Shown piece by piece: positions 46,927 to 55,701 of a stretch of DNA of 64,000 bases (the first letter of the stretch is position 1; each line of letters begins with the position of its first letter). The notes beneath the pieces are model-generated. The model did not search any database. It had not been told where the DNA came from and saw only the letters and a list, made by a program, of their open reading frames with translations. Source of the stretch: Roseomonas haemaphysalidis (GTDB lineage Bacteria > Pseudomonadota > Alphaproteobacteria > Acetobacterales > Acetobacteraceae); NCBI RefSeq assembly GCF_017355405.1, contig NZ_CP061179.1:248001-312000 (forward strand), written 5' to 3'. The translations under genes were made by a program, and so were the position numbers.

Positions 46927-47957
46927 TCGTCACCCGACGCACCGCTTTGGCCGGCGCCGCCTTCGCCGCCGCTTCCGCCGGCCTGCCCAGCCTGGCCCGC
47001 GCCCAAAGCAAGCAGGCCGTGGTGGGCACCTGGGGCGGTGACTACGGCGAGCTGTTGCGGCAACATATCGACGTGCCGCTGATGCAGCCGCAGGGCATCG
47101 AGATCCTGCAGGACGTGGCCAACGCCGACCCGCGCAAGACCAAGATGCTGGCCGAGCGCCAGGCGCGGCGCGGCACCATGGACGTGTCCTGCCTTTCCGA
47201 CACGGACATGAACATGATGGCGGCGCAGAACACGCTGGACACGCTGGAGATGGACAAGCTGAAGCGCGCCGGCACCATCGTGTCCGCGCTGCGCAAGCCC
47301 TATGCCATCCCGCACATCTATTCGGCGCTGGTGCTGCTGTACAATCCGGACAAGGTCACCACCCCGCCCACCTCCTTCGCCGACATGTGGGACCCGAAGT
47401 ACCGCGGCCGCGTCGGCCTGTCGGACATCCTGTATTCCACCAATACCTTCGCCGCGGCGGCGGCCGGCGGCGGCGGCTTCAGCGACTACAAGCCCGGACA
47501 GGCGAAGCTGATGGAGCTGCGCTCGCTGGACGCCAAGGTCTATCCCTCCAACGAGGCACTGGCCGCCGCGCTGAAGGGCGAGGAGGTGTGGATGACGCCG
47601 ATGTGGCTGGCGCGCGGCTTCATGTGGCAGAAGGCCGGCATCCCCCTGCGCCACGTGGTGCCGAAGGAAGGCGCCTACGCCATCGTTTTCGAGGCGGCGA
47701 TCCCGAAGAACAGCCGCAACAAGGACCAGGCCTACGCCTACCTGGACGCCATGCTGCAGCCCCAGGCGCAGACCGCCTTCGCCGACCGCATGGGCTACCT
47801 GCCCACCGTGACGGATGCCACGCTTCCGCCTGACATCGCCAAGCAGATCAGCCTGTCGGAGGCCGAGCAGGCCCGGCTGCGCGCACCGGACTACGACTAC
47901 CTGCTGCGCGCCCATGGCGAGATCCTGGATTTCTGGAACAAGCAGTTCAAGGCGTAA
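46923..47957 (+). CDS. periplasmic binding protein of polyamine/iron type
   Basis: 344 residues. The N-terminus TRRTALAGAAFAAASAGLPS has a twin arginine (RR at residues 5-6) followed by a hydrophobic stretch, so Tat export is possible, with cleavage after ARA. The mature part begins KQAVVGTWGGDYGELLRQHI, as in PotD/PotF and related type II receptors, with YNPDKVTTPPTSFADMWDPK as the usual hinge. Ligand undetermined; the operon's amidohydrolase suggests an amide- or ester-containing cation or similar. It follows the ATPase with an ATGA overlap. Confidence 0.9.
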   Translation: MIVTRRTALAGAAFAAASAGLPSLARAQSKQAVVGTWGGDYGELLRQHIDVPLMQPQGIEILQDVANADPRKTKMLAERQARRGTMDVSCLSDTDMNMMAAQNTLDTLEMDKLKRAGTIVSALRKPYAIPHIYSALVLLYNPDKVTTPPTSFADMWDPKYRGRVGLSDILYSTNTFAAAAAGGGGFSDYKPGQAKLMELRSLDAKVYPSNEALAAALKGEEVWMTPMWLARGFMWQKAGIPLRHVVPKEGAYAIVFEAAIPKNSRNKDQAYAYLDAMLQPQAQTAFADRMGYLPTVTDATLPPDIAKQISLSEAEQARLRAPDYDYLLRAHGEILDFWNKQFKA

Positions 47958-47962
47958 CGACC

Positions 47963-48790
47963 TTGGCCGCGCTTGTCCTTCCCGCCGGAATCCTGGTGGT
48001 GCTGCTGCTGGTGGCGCCGATGCTGCTGCTGTTCCGCATCTCGCTGAACCTGTTCAGCCCGACCGAGATGATGGTGGAGGCGACCACCGCGGCCAACTAC
48101 CTCCAGGCCGTACGGGACCCGTATTACCGGCAAGTGCTGTTCACCACCCTGGCCGTGGCCACCGGCAGCACGCTGCTGACCCTCGGCCTCGGCTTTCCCG
48201 CCGCCTATTGGCTGGCGCGCATGCAGGGGCGGGCCAAAAGCATCTTCACCATCCTCGTGATGTTTCCGCTGCTGGTGGGCAACGTGGTGCGCGCCGCCGG
48301 CTGGCTGGCGCTGCTGGGCAATGGCGGCGCCATCAACGCGGCGCTGCTGGGCCTCGGCCTGATCGTGGCGCCGCTGCCGCTGCTCTACAATGCCGGCGCC
48401 GTGGTGGCCGGCATCGTCGCCGTGGTGCTGCCCTATATGATCCTGACGCTGTCCGCCGTGATCGAGGGCATTCCCCGCCAGGCGGAGGAAGCGGCCTCCA
48501 ACCTCGGCGCCGCGCCGATGACGGTGTTCCGCCGCGTGGTGCTACCGCTGGCCCTGCCCGGCGTGGTGGCGGGCTCCGTGCTGGTCTTCGTGCTGTGCAT
48601 GAACACCTATGCCAGCGCCGTGCTGCTGGGCGGGCCCCAGTTCAAGATGATGGCGCCCGCTGTCTACGACCAGTTCGTGCGCGGCAACAACTGGCCGTTC
48701 GGCGCCGCGCTGGCCTTCATCCTGCTGGCCTTCACGCTGGTGCTGACCGTGGTCGGCAGCGCCGTGCTGGGCCGCCGCTACCGCCGTTGA
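47963..48790 (+). CDS. ABC transporter permease, PotB-like
   Basis: 275 residues, six predicted transmembrane helices, starting LVLPAGILVVLLLVAPMLLL. The EAA loop is EEAASNLGAAPMTVFRRVVL. The start is TTG five bases after the receptor stop with a weak AAGG site. With the permease at 45039 it should form the heterodimeric transmembrane pore. Confidence 0.9.
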   Translation: MAALVLPAGILVVLLLVAPMLLLFRISLNLFSPTEMMVEATTAANYLQAVRDPYYRQVLFTTLAVATGSTLLTLGLGFPAAYWLARMQGRAKSIFTILVMFPLLVGNVVRAAGWLALLGNGGAINAALLGLGLIVAPLPLLYNAGAVVAGIVAVVLPYMILTLSAVIEGIPRQAEEAASNLGAAPMTVFRRVVLPLALPGVVAGSVLVFVLCMNTYASAVLLGGPQFKMMAPAVYDQFVRGNNWPFGAALAFILLAFTLVLTVVGSAVLGRRYRR

Positions 48791-48804
48791 GGGAAGGAAA
48801 CACC

Positions 48805-50391
48805 ATGTCCGACGCACCGAAGACCGGCAACGAGATCACGGCCAAGAACAGCAAGCTCGGCATGCCGCCGGTGCCGGCAGCCACCGGGCGCGACCGTGGC
48901 ACGGGCCCCCATCGCCGGCTGGTGCTGCGCGGCGCCACGGTGATCGATGGCACCGGCGCGCCGCCCTGGGGCCCGGCGGATATCGTGATCGAGGGGGACC
49001 GCATTGCCGCCATCACGCCGGTCGGCACGCCGGGCAAGCCGATCAGCCCGTCCCGCCGCCCGGCGGAAGGCGACCACGAGATCGACTGCCACGGCAAGTT
49101 CGTGACACCCGGGCTGATCGACTGCCACACGCATATCGGCGTGCCCTACCACGCGCTGCATGGCGACGTCGCGCCGGCCGACTACGTCTACAAGCTGTGG
49201 CTGGCGCATGGCGTGACCACGGTACGGGAGATGGGCTGCTTCAGCGGGCTGGACTGGGTGGCGGAGCAACGCGCCGCCTCGGCCGCCAACCGCATCGCCG
49301 CGCCGCGCATCCTGGCGCACCCGTACTTCCCCGCCGTCAACGACATGCTCAAGACCATCCACACGCCGGACGAGGCGCGGGATTGGCTGAGGCGCGCCAA
49401 GGATGCCGGCGCGGACGGCGTGAAGTTCTTTGGCGCGCCGCCGGCCATCATGCGCGCGGCGCTGGAAGAATGCGGACGGCTTGGCCTGCGTTCCGGCTGC
49501 CACCATGCGCAGCAGGCGGTGACGCGCATGAACGCGCTGACCACCGCGCAATGGGGCCTGACCAGCGCCGAGCACTACTACGGCCTGCCGGAGGCGTTGT
49601 ACGACGACCGCGTCGTGCAGAACTACCCACCCGGCTACAACTACAACGACGAGTACTTCCGCTTCTCCGCCGCCGGCCAGACCTTTCTGCAGGCCGCCGA
49701 GCCGGGCAGCGCCAAGTGGGACGAGGTGCTGGAAAAGTTCCTGGAGATCGACTTTACCTTCGTCCCCACCATGACGATCTATGACGCCAACCGCGACCTG
49801 ATGCGCTTCCGCCGCGCCGACTGGCACGACGACTACACCTGGCCCAGCATGTGGCGCTACTTCCAGCCCGCGCGCGGCGGCCACGGCGCCTACTGGTATC
49901 GCTGGTCCGTCACCAACGAGGTGGAGTGGAAGGGCCATTACCGGCTCTGGATGCAGTTCCTCAACGCCTACAAGAACCGCGGTGGCCGCGTTTGCACCGG
50001 CAGCGATTCCGGCTTCATCTTCCAGACCTTCGGCTTCGGCTACGTGCGCGAGCTGGAGCTGCTGCAGGAAGCTGGCTTCAACGCGCTGGAGGTGCTGCGC
50101 TCCGCCTCCATCCAGGGCGCCGAACTGCTGGGCATCGACAACGAGACCGGCAGCATCGAGGTCGGCAAGTTGGCGGACCTGCTGGTGCTGGACGACAACC
50201 CGCTGGAGGACTGGAAGCTGCTCTACGGCACCGGCGCGCTGCGGCTGAACGATGCGACCGGCAAGCCCGAATGGCGTCAGGCGCTGCGCCATACCATCCG
50301 CGCCGGGTTGGTGTTCGACGTGGCCGAGCTGCTAGCCGACCTGCGCGCCATGGTGGCGGAGCAGAAGAGCAAGGAGGCCGCCGGGGCGTGA
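48805..50391 (+). CDS. amidohydrolase-family metal-dependent hydrolase
   Basis: 528 residues. The metal site is visible: His108 and His110 in LIDCHTHIG, histidines 233-234 in GCHHAQQAV, and Asp401 in CTGSDSGFIF. A beta-sandwich N-terminal region (VLRGATVIDGTGAPPWGPAD and IDCHGKFVTPG) and a C-terminal return to it (VGKLADLLVLDDNPLEDW) are typical of imidazolonepropionase-like and prolidase-like amidohydrolases. The insertion around YYGLPEALYDDRVVQNYPPG is unusual. Encoded directly after the second permease with GGAAGGAA upstream and overlapping the GTPase gene. It probably hydrolyses the imported compound. Confidence 0.9.
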   Translation: MSDAPKTGNEITAKNSKLGMPPVPAATGRDRGTGPHRRLVLRGATVIDGTGAPPWGPADIVIEGDRIAAITPVGTPGKPISPSRRPAEGDHEIDCHGKFVTPGLIDCHTHIGVPYHALHGDVAPADYVYKLWLAHGVTTVREMGCFSGLDWVAEQRAASAANRIAAPRILAHPYFPAVNDMLKTIHTPDEARDWLRRAKDAGADGVKFFGAPPAIMRAALEECGRLGLRSGCHHAQQAVTRMNALTTAQWGLTSAEHYYGLPEALYDDRVVQNYPPGYNYNDEYFRFSAAGQTFLQAAEPGSAKWDEVLEKFLEIDFTFVPTMTIYDANRDLMRFRRADWHDDYTWPSMWRYFQPARGGHGAYWYRWSVTNEVEWKGHYRLWMQFLNAYKNRGGRVCTGSDSGFIFQTFGFGYVRELELLQEAGFNALEVLRSASIQGAELLGIDNETGSIEVGKLADLLVLDDNPLEDWKLLYGTGALRLNDATGKPEWRQALRHTIRAGLVFDVAELLADLRAMVAEQKSKEAAGA

Positions 50392-51386
50392 CCGCGGCGG
50401 TGGAGTTCATTCTGCTCGCCGGGTTTCTGGGCAGCGGCAAGACATCGCTGCTGGTGGACTGGCTGGCGTTGCCGGAGGCGGCGGACACCGCCGTGATCGT
50501 GAACGAGGCGGGCGAGATCGATGTGGACGGCGCCATCATCGCCGAAGGCGGCACGCTGCCGTTGTCGATGATGAGCAATGGCTGCGTCTGCTGCTCGCTG
50601 ACCAACGACCTCGTGTTCACCGTGCGCGCCCTGTTGGAAGACCGCGCCAAGGCCGGACTTCCGCCGTTCCGCCGGATCATCCTGGAAGGATCCGGCCTGG
50701 TGCGCCCCGGGCCGGTGCTGCGCTCGCTATCGCCGCTGGCGCCGCTCGGGTTGCGGGTCCGGGTGGTCACGGCCTGCGACGCCACGCGGATGGGTGCGCT
50801 GCTGGATGAGTTCGACGAGGTGGCGGCGCAACTGGCCGCCGCCGGCACGCTGGTGCTGACCAAGCTCGACCTCGCGCTGCCCGGGCCGGCGGAGGCGCTG
50901 GCCGCCTCCGTCAATCCGCTGGCGCTGCGCGTGGTGGAGGCCGATCGCGCTGCCCGTGCCCGCGCGGCCTTCGGCCCCGCCCCGCCTGTGGATCTGCCGG
51001 AGCCCCCCGCCGCGCCGGCGGCACACCCGCACATGTCCGTGCTGCGCGCCACCTTCTCGGCGGATGCCACGTGGGAGGACAAGCTCGACTGGATGGAAAA
51101 CCTCGCCGCGTTCTGTGGGGATCGGCTGCTGCGCGTGAAGGGCTTCGTGCGGCAGCCCGGCGTGGCAGGGGGCATGCTGCTGATCCAGGCCGTTGGGACG
51201 TTGTTCAGCCCGCCGGTTGCGATGTCCGGCAGCCGGCCGGAGGGACTGGTGGTGATCCTCCGCGATCTCGGCGCGGCGGAGCTGCGATCCATGGATCCTG
51301 GGGCCCCGGTGCGGATTTCCGTCTATCGCGCAGGCGACGGACTCGCCTGTCAGCCCGGCGACAGCGAGGCATCGCTGACGAGCTAG
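50388..51386 (+). CDS. G3E GTPase, CobW/HypB/UreG-like metallochaperone
   Basis: 332 residues. Walker A is LLAGFLGSGKTS (about 9-20), and the metal-binding C-x-C-C is Cys66, Cys68, Cys69 in NGCVCCSLTND, as in zinc metallochaperones; the guanine-specificity region LVLTKLDLA lies near residue 158. The C-terminal domain is a CobW_C-like fold. GTG start overlaps the amidohydrolase stop (GTGA), so it is coupled to it and probably inserts or supplies metal (Zn or other) to that enzyme. It may also act on a different partner; the operon link is the only evidence. Confidence 0.88.
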   Translation: MTAAVEFILLAGFLGSGKTSLLVDWLALPEAADTAVIVNEAGEIDVDGAIIAEGGTLPLSMMSNGCVCCSLTNDLVFTVRALLEDRAKAGLPPFRRIILEGSGLVRPGPVLRSLSPLAPLGLRVRVVTACDATRMGALLDEFDEVAAQLAAAGTLVLTKLDLALPGPAEALAASVNPLALRVVEADRAARARAAFGPAPPVDLPEPPAAPAAHPHMSVLRATFSADATWEDKLDWMENLAAFCGDRLLRVKGFVRQPGVAGGMLLIQAVGTLFSPPVAMSGSRPEGLVVILRDLGAAELRSMDPGAPVRISVYRAGDGLACQPGDSEASLTS

Positions 51387-51472
51387 ACCGCTCCGATCGC
51401 CGGCGGCATGCAGGAGACTTGCACCCTACGCCTGGCACCACGGCATTCCGCGCGAAAGAGACGAGAGCCGCC

Positions 51473-52318
51473 ATGAACGCCACACGCTGCGCCGTCGGTC
51501 TGGCCGTGGCCTTCGCGGCCATCACGACCTGCCCCCGAGTGGTCACCGCGTAGGACATTGAGCCGCCGCCGCGCGTCGAATCCTTTGTCCCGGGCATTGC
51601 CTTCTCGGTCGTGCAGGTGCTGCCCCGCGCACCAGCGGCGGAACGTGCGGATTGCGTGCGTTTGACCACCAAGGCCGCCTCGCGCGCCGCCGCCCAGGTG
51701 GCCGCGGCGGGGTGGGCGGTGACCGGAGAAGCCCGGCTGGGCCGCCTGCAGGCGGTCGCTTTCGTTGGCGGCGCGCAGGGCGGCACCAGTGGCAGTTGCC
51801 TGCTGACCCAGGGCAATCTGGCCCTGTTCGACGGCACGCGGCTCCTCGCCATCGCTTACGCCGAGCCAGGCGCGCGGGCGACCATCGGTGGTATCGAACA
51901 ACTGGCTTCCGATGCGATCCGGCTTTAGGACGGCGACGAGCTGAGCCAACCCATTGCCGACATCCGGCAGGGCACCAGCACACTGGCGGTGCTGCCCTTG
52001 GCCCCGGAGCAGCGCTTCTGCGCCGGCCGCGCCGTCGTGCCCAACATCTACGGCTTGCCCATCGACATCGCCCGCCGCCTTCTGGACATCAAGCAATGGG
52101 CCCCGCTCCCGGGCGAGCCGGTTGCGGGCGGCATCGCGGAAGGGCGTGAAGGCGAGCTGGCGAAACGCGGCATCGTCGAAGTAGAGTCCTGTTCCGGCAC
52201 GGGGTTCGGCTATTGCGCGTTCCGCTACCGAAGCGCGGCCGCCCGGCTGAATGTGACCACCGTCGGCGATGCCGACCTGCCCGTCGTGTCCGGATACGAC
52301 GTGCGCTGCGACGGTTGA
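51473..52318 (+). pseudogene. secreted-protein gene interrupted by two in-frame TAG codons
   Basis: A single open frame of 282 codons except for two TAGs, at 51551-51553 and 51926-51928. The first 26 codons encode a signal peptide (MNATRCAVGLAVAFAAITTC, then PRVVTA) ending at a cleavage-type T-A. A change of CAG to TAG would restore Gln immediately after the cleavage site, giving VTA-Q-D-I-E-P-P-P. After the first TAG the frame continues PRVESFVPGIAFSVVQVLPR and has cysteines consistent with a folded exported domain; the second TAG also precedes a GAC codon. The mature part ends with VESCSGTGFGYCAFRYR. No family recognised. Both stops may be nonsense mutations, so it is probably a decaying gene. 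Confidence 0.7.
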
Positions 52319-52514
52319 ATCTCGGGCGCTCCGCGATCCGGCGCCGGTGCAGGCACGGCGGCGCAGCCTGCGGGATGACAGCCTTTGCCCTGCACCACCC
52401 CGCCCGGCTTATCGAGACCGGTTCCGCCTCGCATGTTGTGCGTGAGCGTGCCGGGGACCACGCCTTCCATCGCGACGGTCGTGGTCGGCGTGACGTCGCT
52501 GAACAGCCGGCCGG

Positions 52515-53000
52515 TCACCGCGACGAAGCGGCGCGGCGTCGCAGCAGCAAGGCGCCGCCGGCCAGAAGCCCCACGCACAGCACCGCGAAGGGCAGGCTAA
52601 GCATCAGCACGAACAATGCGGCCACTGCCGCGTCGTTGCCGTCCTGCCCGGAATGCGCGGCGGTGAGATGGCCCAGCACGCCGCTCGGCAGCAGGATAAC
52701 CGCCCCGTTCAATAGCATTGTGCTGCCGAGCGTGAGGCACCCCCAGCCCAGCCGGCGCCGCGCATCCGCCACGCGTGCCAGCAGCACCGTAGCCACCACC
52801 GCGACGGCGACCTGCACGGCCAGGGCGGCAATGGCCAGCAGGGTGAAACGGACATCCTGCTCCTCCGCCCCCGGCAGGCCGGATGGGTCCGGCAAGCCGA
52901 GCAACCAGCTTAGCACGGGATAAAGCGCGCTGCCGCACCCCAAGCCCACCAGCAGGCCGAAGACACCGCTGGTGAGCCAGCGCCACGCGGCCGAATTCAC
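52515..53000 (-). CDS. small integral membrane protein, unknown function
   Basis: About 161 residues with four hydrophobic segments (WLTSGVFGLLVGLGCGSALY; TLLAIAALAVQVAVAVVATV; WGCLTLGSTMLLNGAVILL; ALFVLMLSLPFAVLCVGLLA). It ends with an arginine-rich tail, a positive-inside anchor. A GTG start is proposed because longer reading gives an arginine-rich, unlikely leader. No family recognised. It converges on the broken secreted-protein gene. Confidence 0.6.
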   Translation of the reverse strand: MNSAAWRWLTSGVFGLLVGLGCGSALYPVLSWLLGLPDPSGLPGAEEQDVRFTLLAIAALAVQVAVAVVATVLLARVADARRRLGWGCLTLGSTMLLNGAVILLPSGVLGHLTAAHSGQDGNDAAVAALFVLMLSLPFAVLCVGLLAGGALLLRRRAASSR

Positions 53001-53151
53001 CGGACCCGCCCCGCGCACCGCGCGGCGGCACCAGGCCGTGCTTGCGTAGCGGTCTGCCCGGAGGGACGGACGGGGGTGGTGGCCAGGCCTCTCATCGGGG
53101 CGACAGCACGGAGTACCTGCCGCGAAGAGGAGACCGCCACTCCTTTGCCCT

Positions 53152-54099
53152 TCACGGCCCGATGCCGGTGGACTGCCGGCTCGCGGCACGGCTCGGGCGG
53201 GGCGCGATGGAGACGGCGCCGTTGGGGTAGGAAATCCAGACCCGGCGGCCGCGAAGGAGGTTCATGCCGATGAGCATCTCTACGTCGGCAGGAAGTTCCA
53301 CGATGGCGAAAGTCGGATTATTGAAGATGTCACTGCCGACGCGGATGGTGCTGAAGCGGTGAAGGTGGCCCGCGACCGGCCGGCCGCTGATGCCGAATAC
53401 CTTGACCTCCCGGGTATTGGCGCCTGGATCGAAGCCCAGCTTCCTGGCGGTCGCAGACGAGACGGCGCTGATCTCCGCGCCGGTGTCGAGGATGGCCTGC
53501 ACCGGCGTGCCGTCCAGCATGACCGTGACCGCGACCTTGCCGGATGCCTGGCGGACGCCCGGCAGCGTGGTGTAGCCATCTTCCCACAGCGGCTTCGTGG
53601 ATTGGCAGGCGGCGGCGGGATACAGGGTGGCCTGTTGGCGGGCGAAGTCGAGATCGATGTCGCCGTATCCCAGGAAATCGATGCCGAGCCACCCGTCGGC
53701 TGACCAAGCCCGCAGGTTGGGCCGCTCCACGGTGTTGATCGTCGGCAGTTGCAAGCCGCTCAGCTGGATCGGGCCCACCGACATCTCCGACACGGCCACC
53801 ATGGGAACCTCCGTGGGTCCACCCACCGCGACGACCCAGGGAGAACGGGTCAGCGCCGCCGGAAGCTGCAATCGTTGCGCCGCCGCCTGCCGCAGCAGCG
53901 TCCGGGATGCTCCGGTGTCGAAGATCAGCCGGGCAGGCTGGCCATTGATGGTCGCCTGCACAATGGGACGATTGTCGGCCCACTCGATGGGAAGCGCCAT
54001 GCCATGCGATGGCATGCAGTCGGAGCCCGCCGCGCAACCGGCCAGCAACCCCAGGAACAGCCAGGCAGCCAGCCGCCGCATCAGCGGTTCAATCCTCAT
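53152..54099 (-). CDS. lipoprotein with two retropepsin-like aspartic protease halves
   Basis: 315 residues. A lipobox L-A-G-C puts the lipidated Cys at residue 22 after WLFLGLL. Two D-T-G-A active motifs are present: Asp61 in LIFDTGASRTLLR and Asp205 in AILDTGAEISAVS, 144 residues apart, each starting a retropepsin-like half (second half ends with LPADVEMLIGMNLLRGR). Bacterial retropepsin-like proteins of this kind are periplasmic or membrane-anchored. A single chain could pair the two halves like a pepsin. An alternative ATG 18 bp downstream is possible. No obvious operon partner; divergent from wrbA over 200 bp. Confidence 0.82.
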   Translation of the reverse strand: MRIEPLMRRLAAWLFLGLLAGCAAGSDCMPSHGMALPIEWADNRPIVQATINGQPARLIFDTGASRTLLRQAAAQRLQLPAALTRSPWVVAVGGPTEVPMVAVSEMSVGPIQLSGLQLPTINTVERPNLRAWSADGWLGIDFLGYGDIDLDFARQQATLYPAAACQSTKPLWEDGYTTLPGVRQASGKVAVTVMLDGTPVQAILDTGAEISAVSSATARKLGFDPGANTREVKVFGISGRPVAGHLHRFSTIRVGSDIFNNPTFAIVELPADVEMLIGMNLLRGRRVWISYPNGAVSIAPRPSRAASRQSTGIGP

Positions 54100-54303
54100 C
54101 CCAGCTCATGTTGGATCGCAGTCTAGGGTCGGAGGCACGACGAGTAAATTGCACCGCTTCCGGTTATCGGTAGCGCCTGGGTGGTTGCCTTCCCCAGACG
54201 GCTGTTCGCACCGCGGGTTCCGGCCGCATCGCCACCCCCCGCCGGGCGGCGCGCATCTTATCAAAATGGCCGGCAGCATCAGATACCGCATGCCCCTCCA
54301 GAC

Positions 54304-54954
54304 ATGGAATCTCATTCCTTGCCCGATACCGTCCGCCTGCTCATCGCCTTCTACTCCCGCTCCGGTTCGGTGGAACGCCTGGCCGTCGCGGCCGCGGCGG
54401 CGGCCGAGGCCGCGGGGGCCACGGTGCGCCTGCGCCGCGCCCGCGAAGTGGTCGACGAGGCGACAATGCGGAAATCGGACGGCTGGCTTGACAACGCCCA
54501 ACGTCAGAATGCGCTGTACGAGGCGCCCGCGACAGCGGATGCCGAATGGGCTGATGCCATCTTGTTCGGCACACCCTGCTACTTCGGTGCCATGGCCACC
54601 GAGCTGAAGGCGTTTTTCGACCAGCTCGGCCCGCAATGGAAGCGTGGCGCCCTGGCGGGCAAGGTCGGCGGTGCCTTCGCGACGGCATCCTGGCCGCATG
54701 GCGGCACGGAGATCGTCACCTTCTCGCTCTACGCACCCATGGCGCATCTGGGCATGGTGGTCGTGCCCACCGGATACACGGACGAGGCGATGCTGGAAGC
54801 GGGTTCCCCCTACGGCGCCTCCGCCATTGTCGGTGCCGAGAACCGCCCGCCGCGCACGGAGGACCTGGACGCCGTGCGCCATCAGGCCCGCCGCATGTGC
54901 GCCATCGCCGGCGCCCTGCTCGCGGCGGACGAGATGCCCAACCGCAAGGACTGA
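54304..54954 (+). CDS. wrbA: flavodoxin-like NAD(P)H:quinone oxidoreductase, WrbA type
   Basis: 216 residues. The flavodoxin phosphate loop is RLLIAFYSRSGSVERLA, with FGTPCYFGAMATELKAFFDQ and ATASWPHGGTEIVTFSLYAP typical of WrbA, which reduces quinones by two electrons and so limits oxidative stress. Start ATG at 54304 is preferred; a Met 39 bp upstream is possible. It is followed by a convergent GntR gene only 3 bp after its stop. Confidence 0.9.
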   Translation: MESHSLPDTVRLLIAFYSRSGSVERLAVAAAAAAEAAGATVRLRRAREVVDEATMRKSDGWLDNAQRQNALYEAPATADAEWADAILFGTPCYFGAMATELKAFFDQLGPQWKRGALAGKVGGAFATASWPHGGTEIVTFSLYAPMAHLGMVVVPTGYTDEAMLEAGSPYGASAIVGAENRPPRTEDLDAVRHQARRMCAIAGALLAADEMPNRKD

Positions 54955-54957
54955 GTG

Positions 54958-55647
54958 TCATTCACCGTCCTCGCCCAACAAGGCGAGGACGACCTCGGCG
55001 GTCACGCCGATATGGCCGGCGAGCATGGGGGCCGCCTCCGCCGCGCGGGCCAGCACGGCTTCCGCCAGCACCTCATGCACCTCCAGCATGCGCGCCCAGT
55101 CCTGCTGCGCGGTTTCCATCAGCCGGCGGTAGCGGGTCTTCTGCAGATACAGGTCATCGCAGAAGCGCAGCAGCGAGGGCAGCGGGCAGGCGGCGATCAG
55201 CGAGCGGTGGAACCGGTGGTGCCGGGCTTCATAGCGGTCCAGCCATTCCTCGCTCGCCGGGTCGCGCCGGCCGATCTCGTGGCGCAGAAGCGACAGCGCG
55301 GTGACGATCCCATCTTCCCACGCGGCGCCCCCCGCCTCCATCGCTAGCCGCAGCGCTTCCGGCTCCACCACCTGTCGGGAGCGGGTGACGTCCAGCAGGT
55401 GGGCGCGGGTGACGGGGGGCACCGAAAACCCCTTCTGCCCTTGCAGCAGCACGAAGCCTTCCGCTGCCAGTCGCGCCAGCGCTTCCCGCAAAGGCGTGGC
55501 GCCGACGCCGTAGCGCTGCGTCAGGTCACGCATCCGCAGCCGGGTGGCCGGTGCCAACCCGCCGCCGACAATGTCCTGCCGCAACCGGTGCGCCGCCGCC
55601 TCGGCCAAGGTGGGGGAGTCCGCTGGGGATGATTTATCGATTTCCAC
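54958..55647 (-). CDS. GntR-family transcriptional regulator, FCD subfamily
   Basis: About 229 residues. The helix-turn-helix is at about 12-75 (EAAAHRLRQDIVGGGLAPAT; YGVGATPLREALARLAAEGF) and the FCD effector domain follows (HHRFHRSLIAACPLPSLLRF, with metal-binding histidines). The start is GTG in LVEIDKSSP and lacks a Shine-Dalgarno sequence, and AT-rich DNA lies immediately before it, so leaderless translation is possible. It is divergent from the fumarylacetoacetase operon and probably regulates it through the palindrome between them. Confidence 0.88.
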   Translation of the reverse strand: MEIDKSSPADSPTLAEAAAHRLRQDIVGGGLAPATRLRMRDLTQRYGVGATPLREALARLAAEGFVLLQGQKGFSVPPVTRAHLLDVTRSRQVVEPEALRLAMEAGGAAWEDGIVTALSLLRHEIGRRDPASEEWLDRYEARHHRFHRSLIAACPLPSLLRFCDDLYLQKTRYRRLMETAQQDWARMLEVHEVLAEAVLARAAEAAPMLAGHIGVTAEVVLALLGEDGE

Positions 55648-55649
55648 CA

Positions 55650-55663
55650 AAAATATATATTTT
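55650..55663. promoter_or_regulatory. 14-bp AT-only palindrome, likely GntR operator
   Basis: AAAATATATATTTT is a perfect inverted repeat with no G or C in a genome window that is about 70 percent GC. It lies two bases from the GTG of the GntR gene and 39 bp before the fumarylacetoacetase start. Its location in the divergent promoter and the symmetry suggest a regulator site overlapping the promoter. Confidence 0.6.
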
Positions 55664-55701
55664 ATCTTCCCATGCTCCGTCCAGTGCGGAAGGATGCCGG
55701 C

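Noticed and set aside
51473..52318. Selenocysteine or pyrrolysine recoding of the two TAG codons
   Set aside because: Selenocysteine uses TGA. Pyrrolysine is unlikely because the first stop sits at a signal-peptidase boundary, and no pyl genes are visible.
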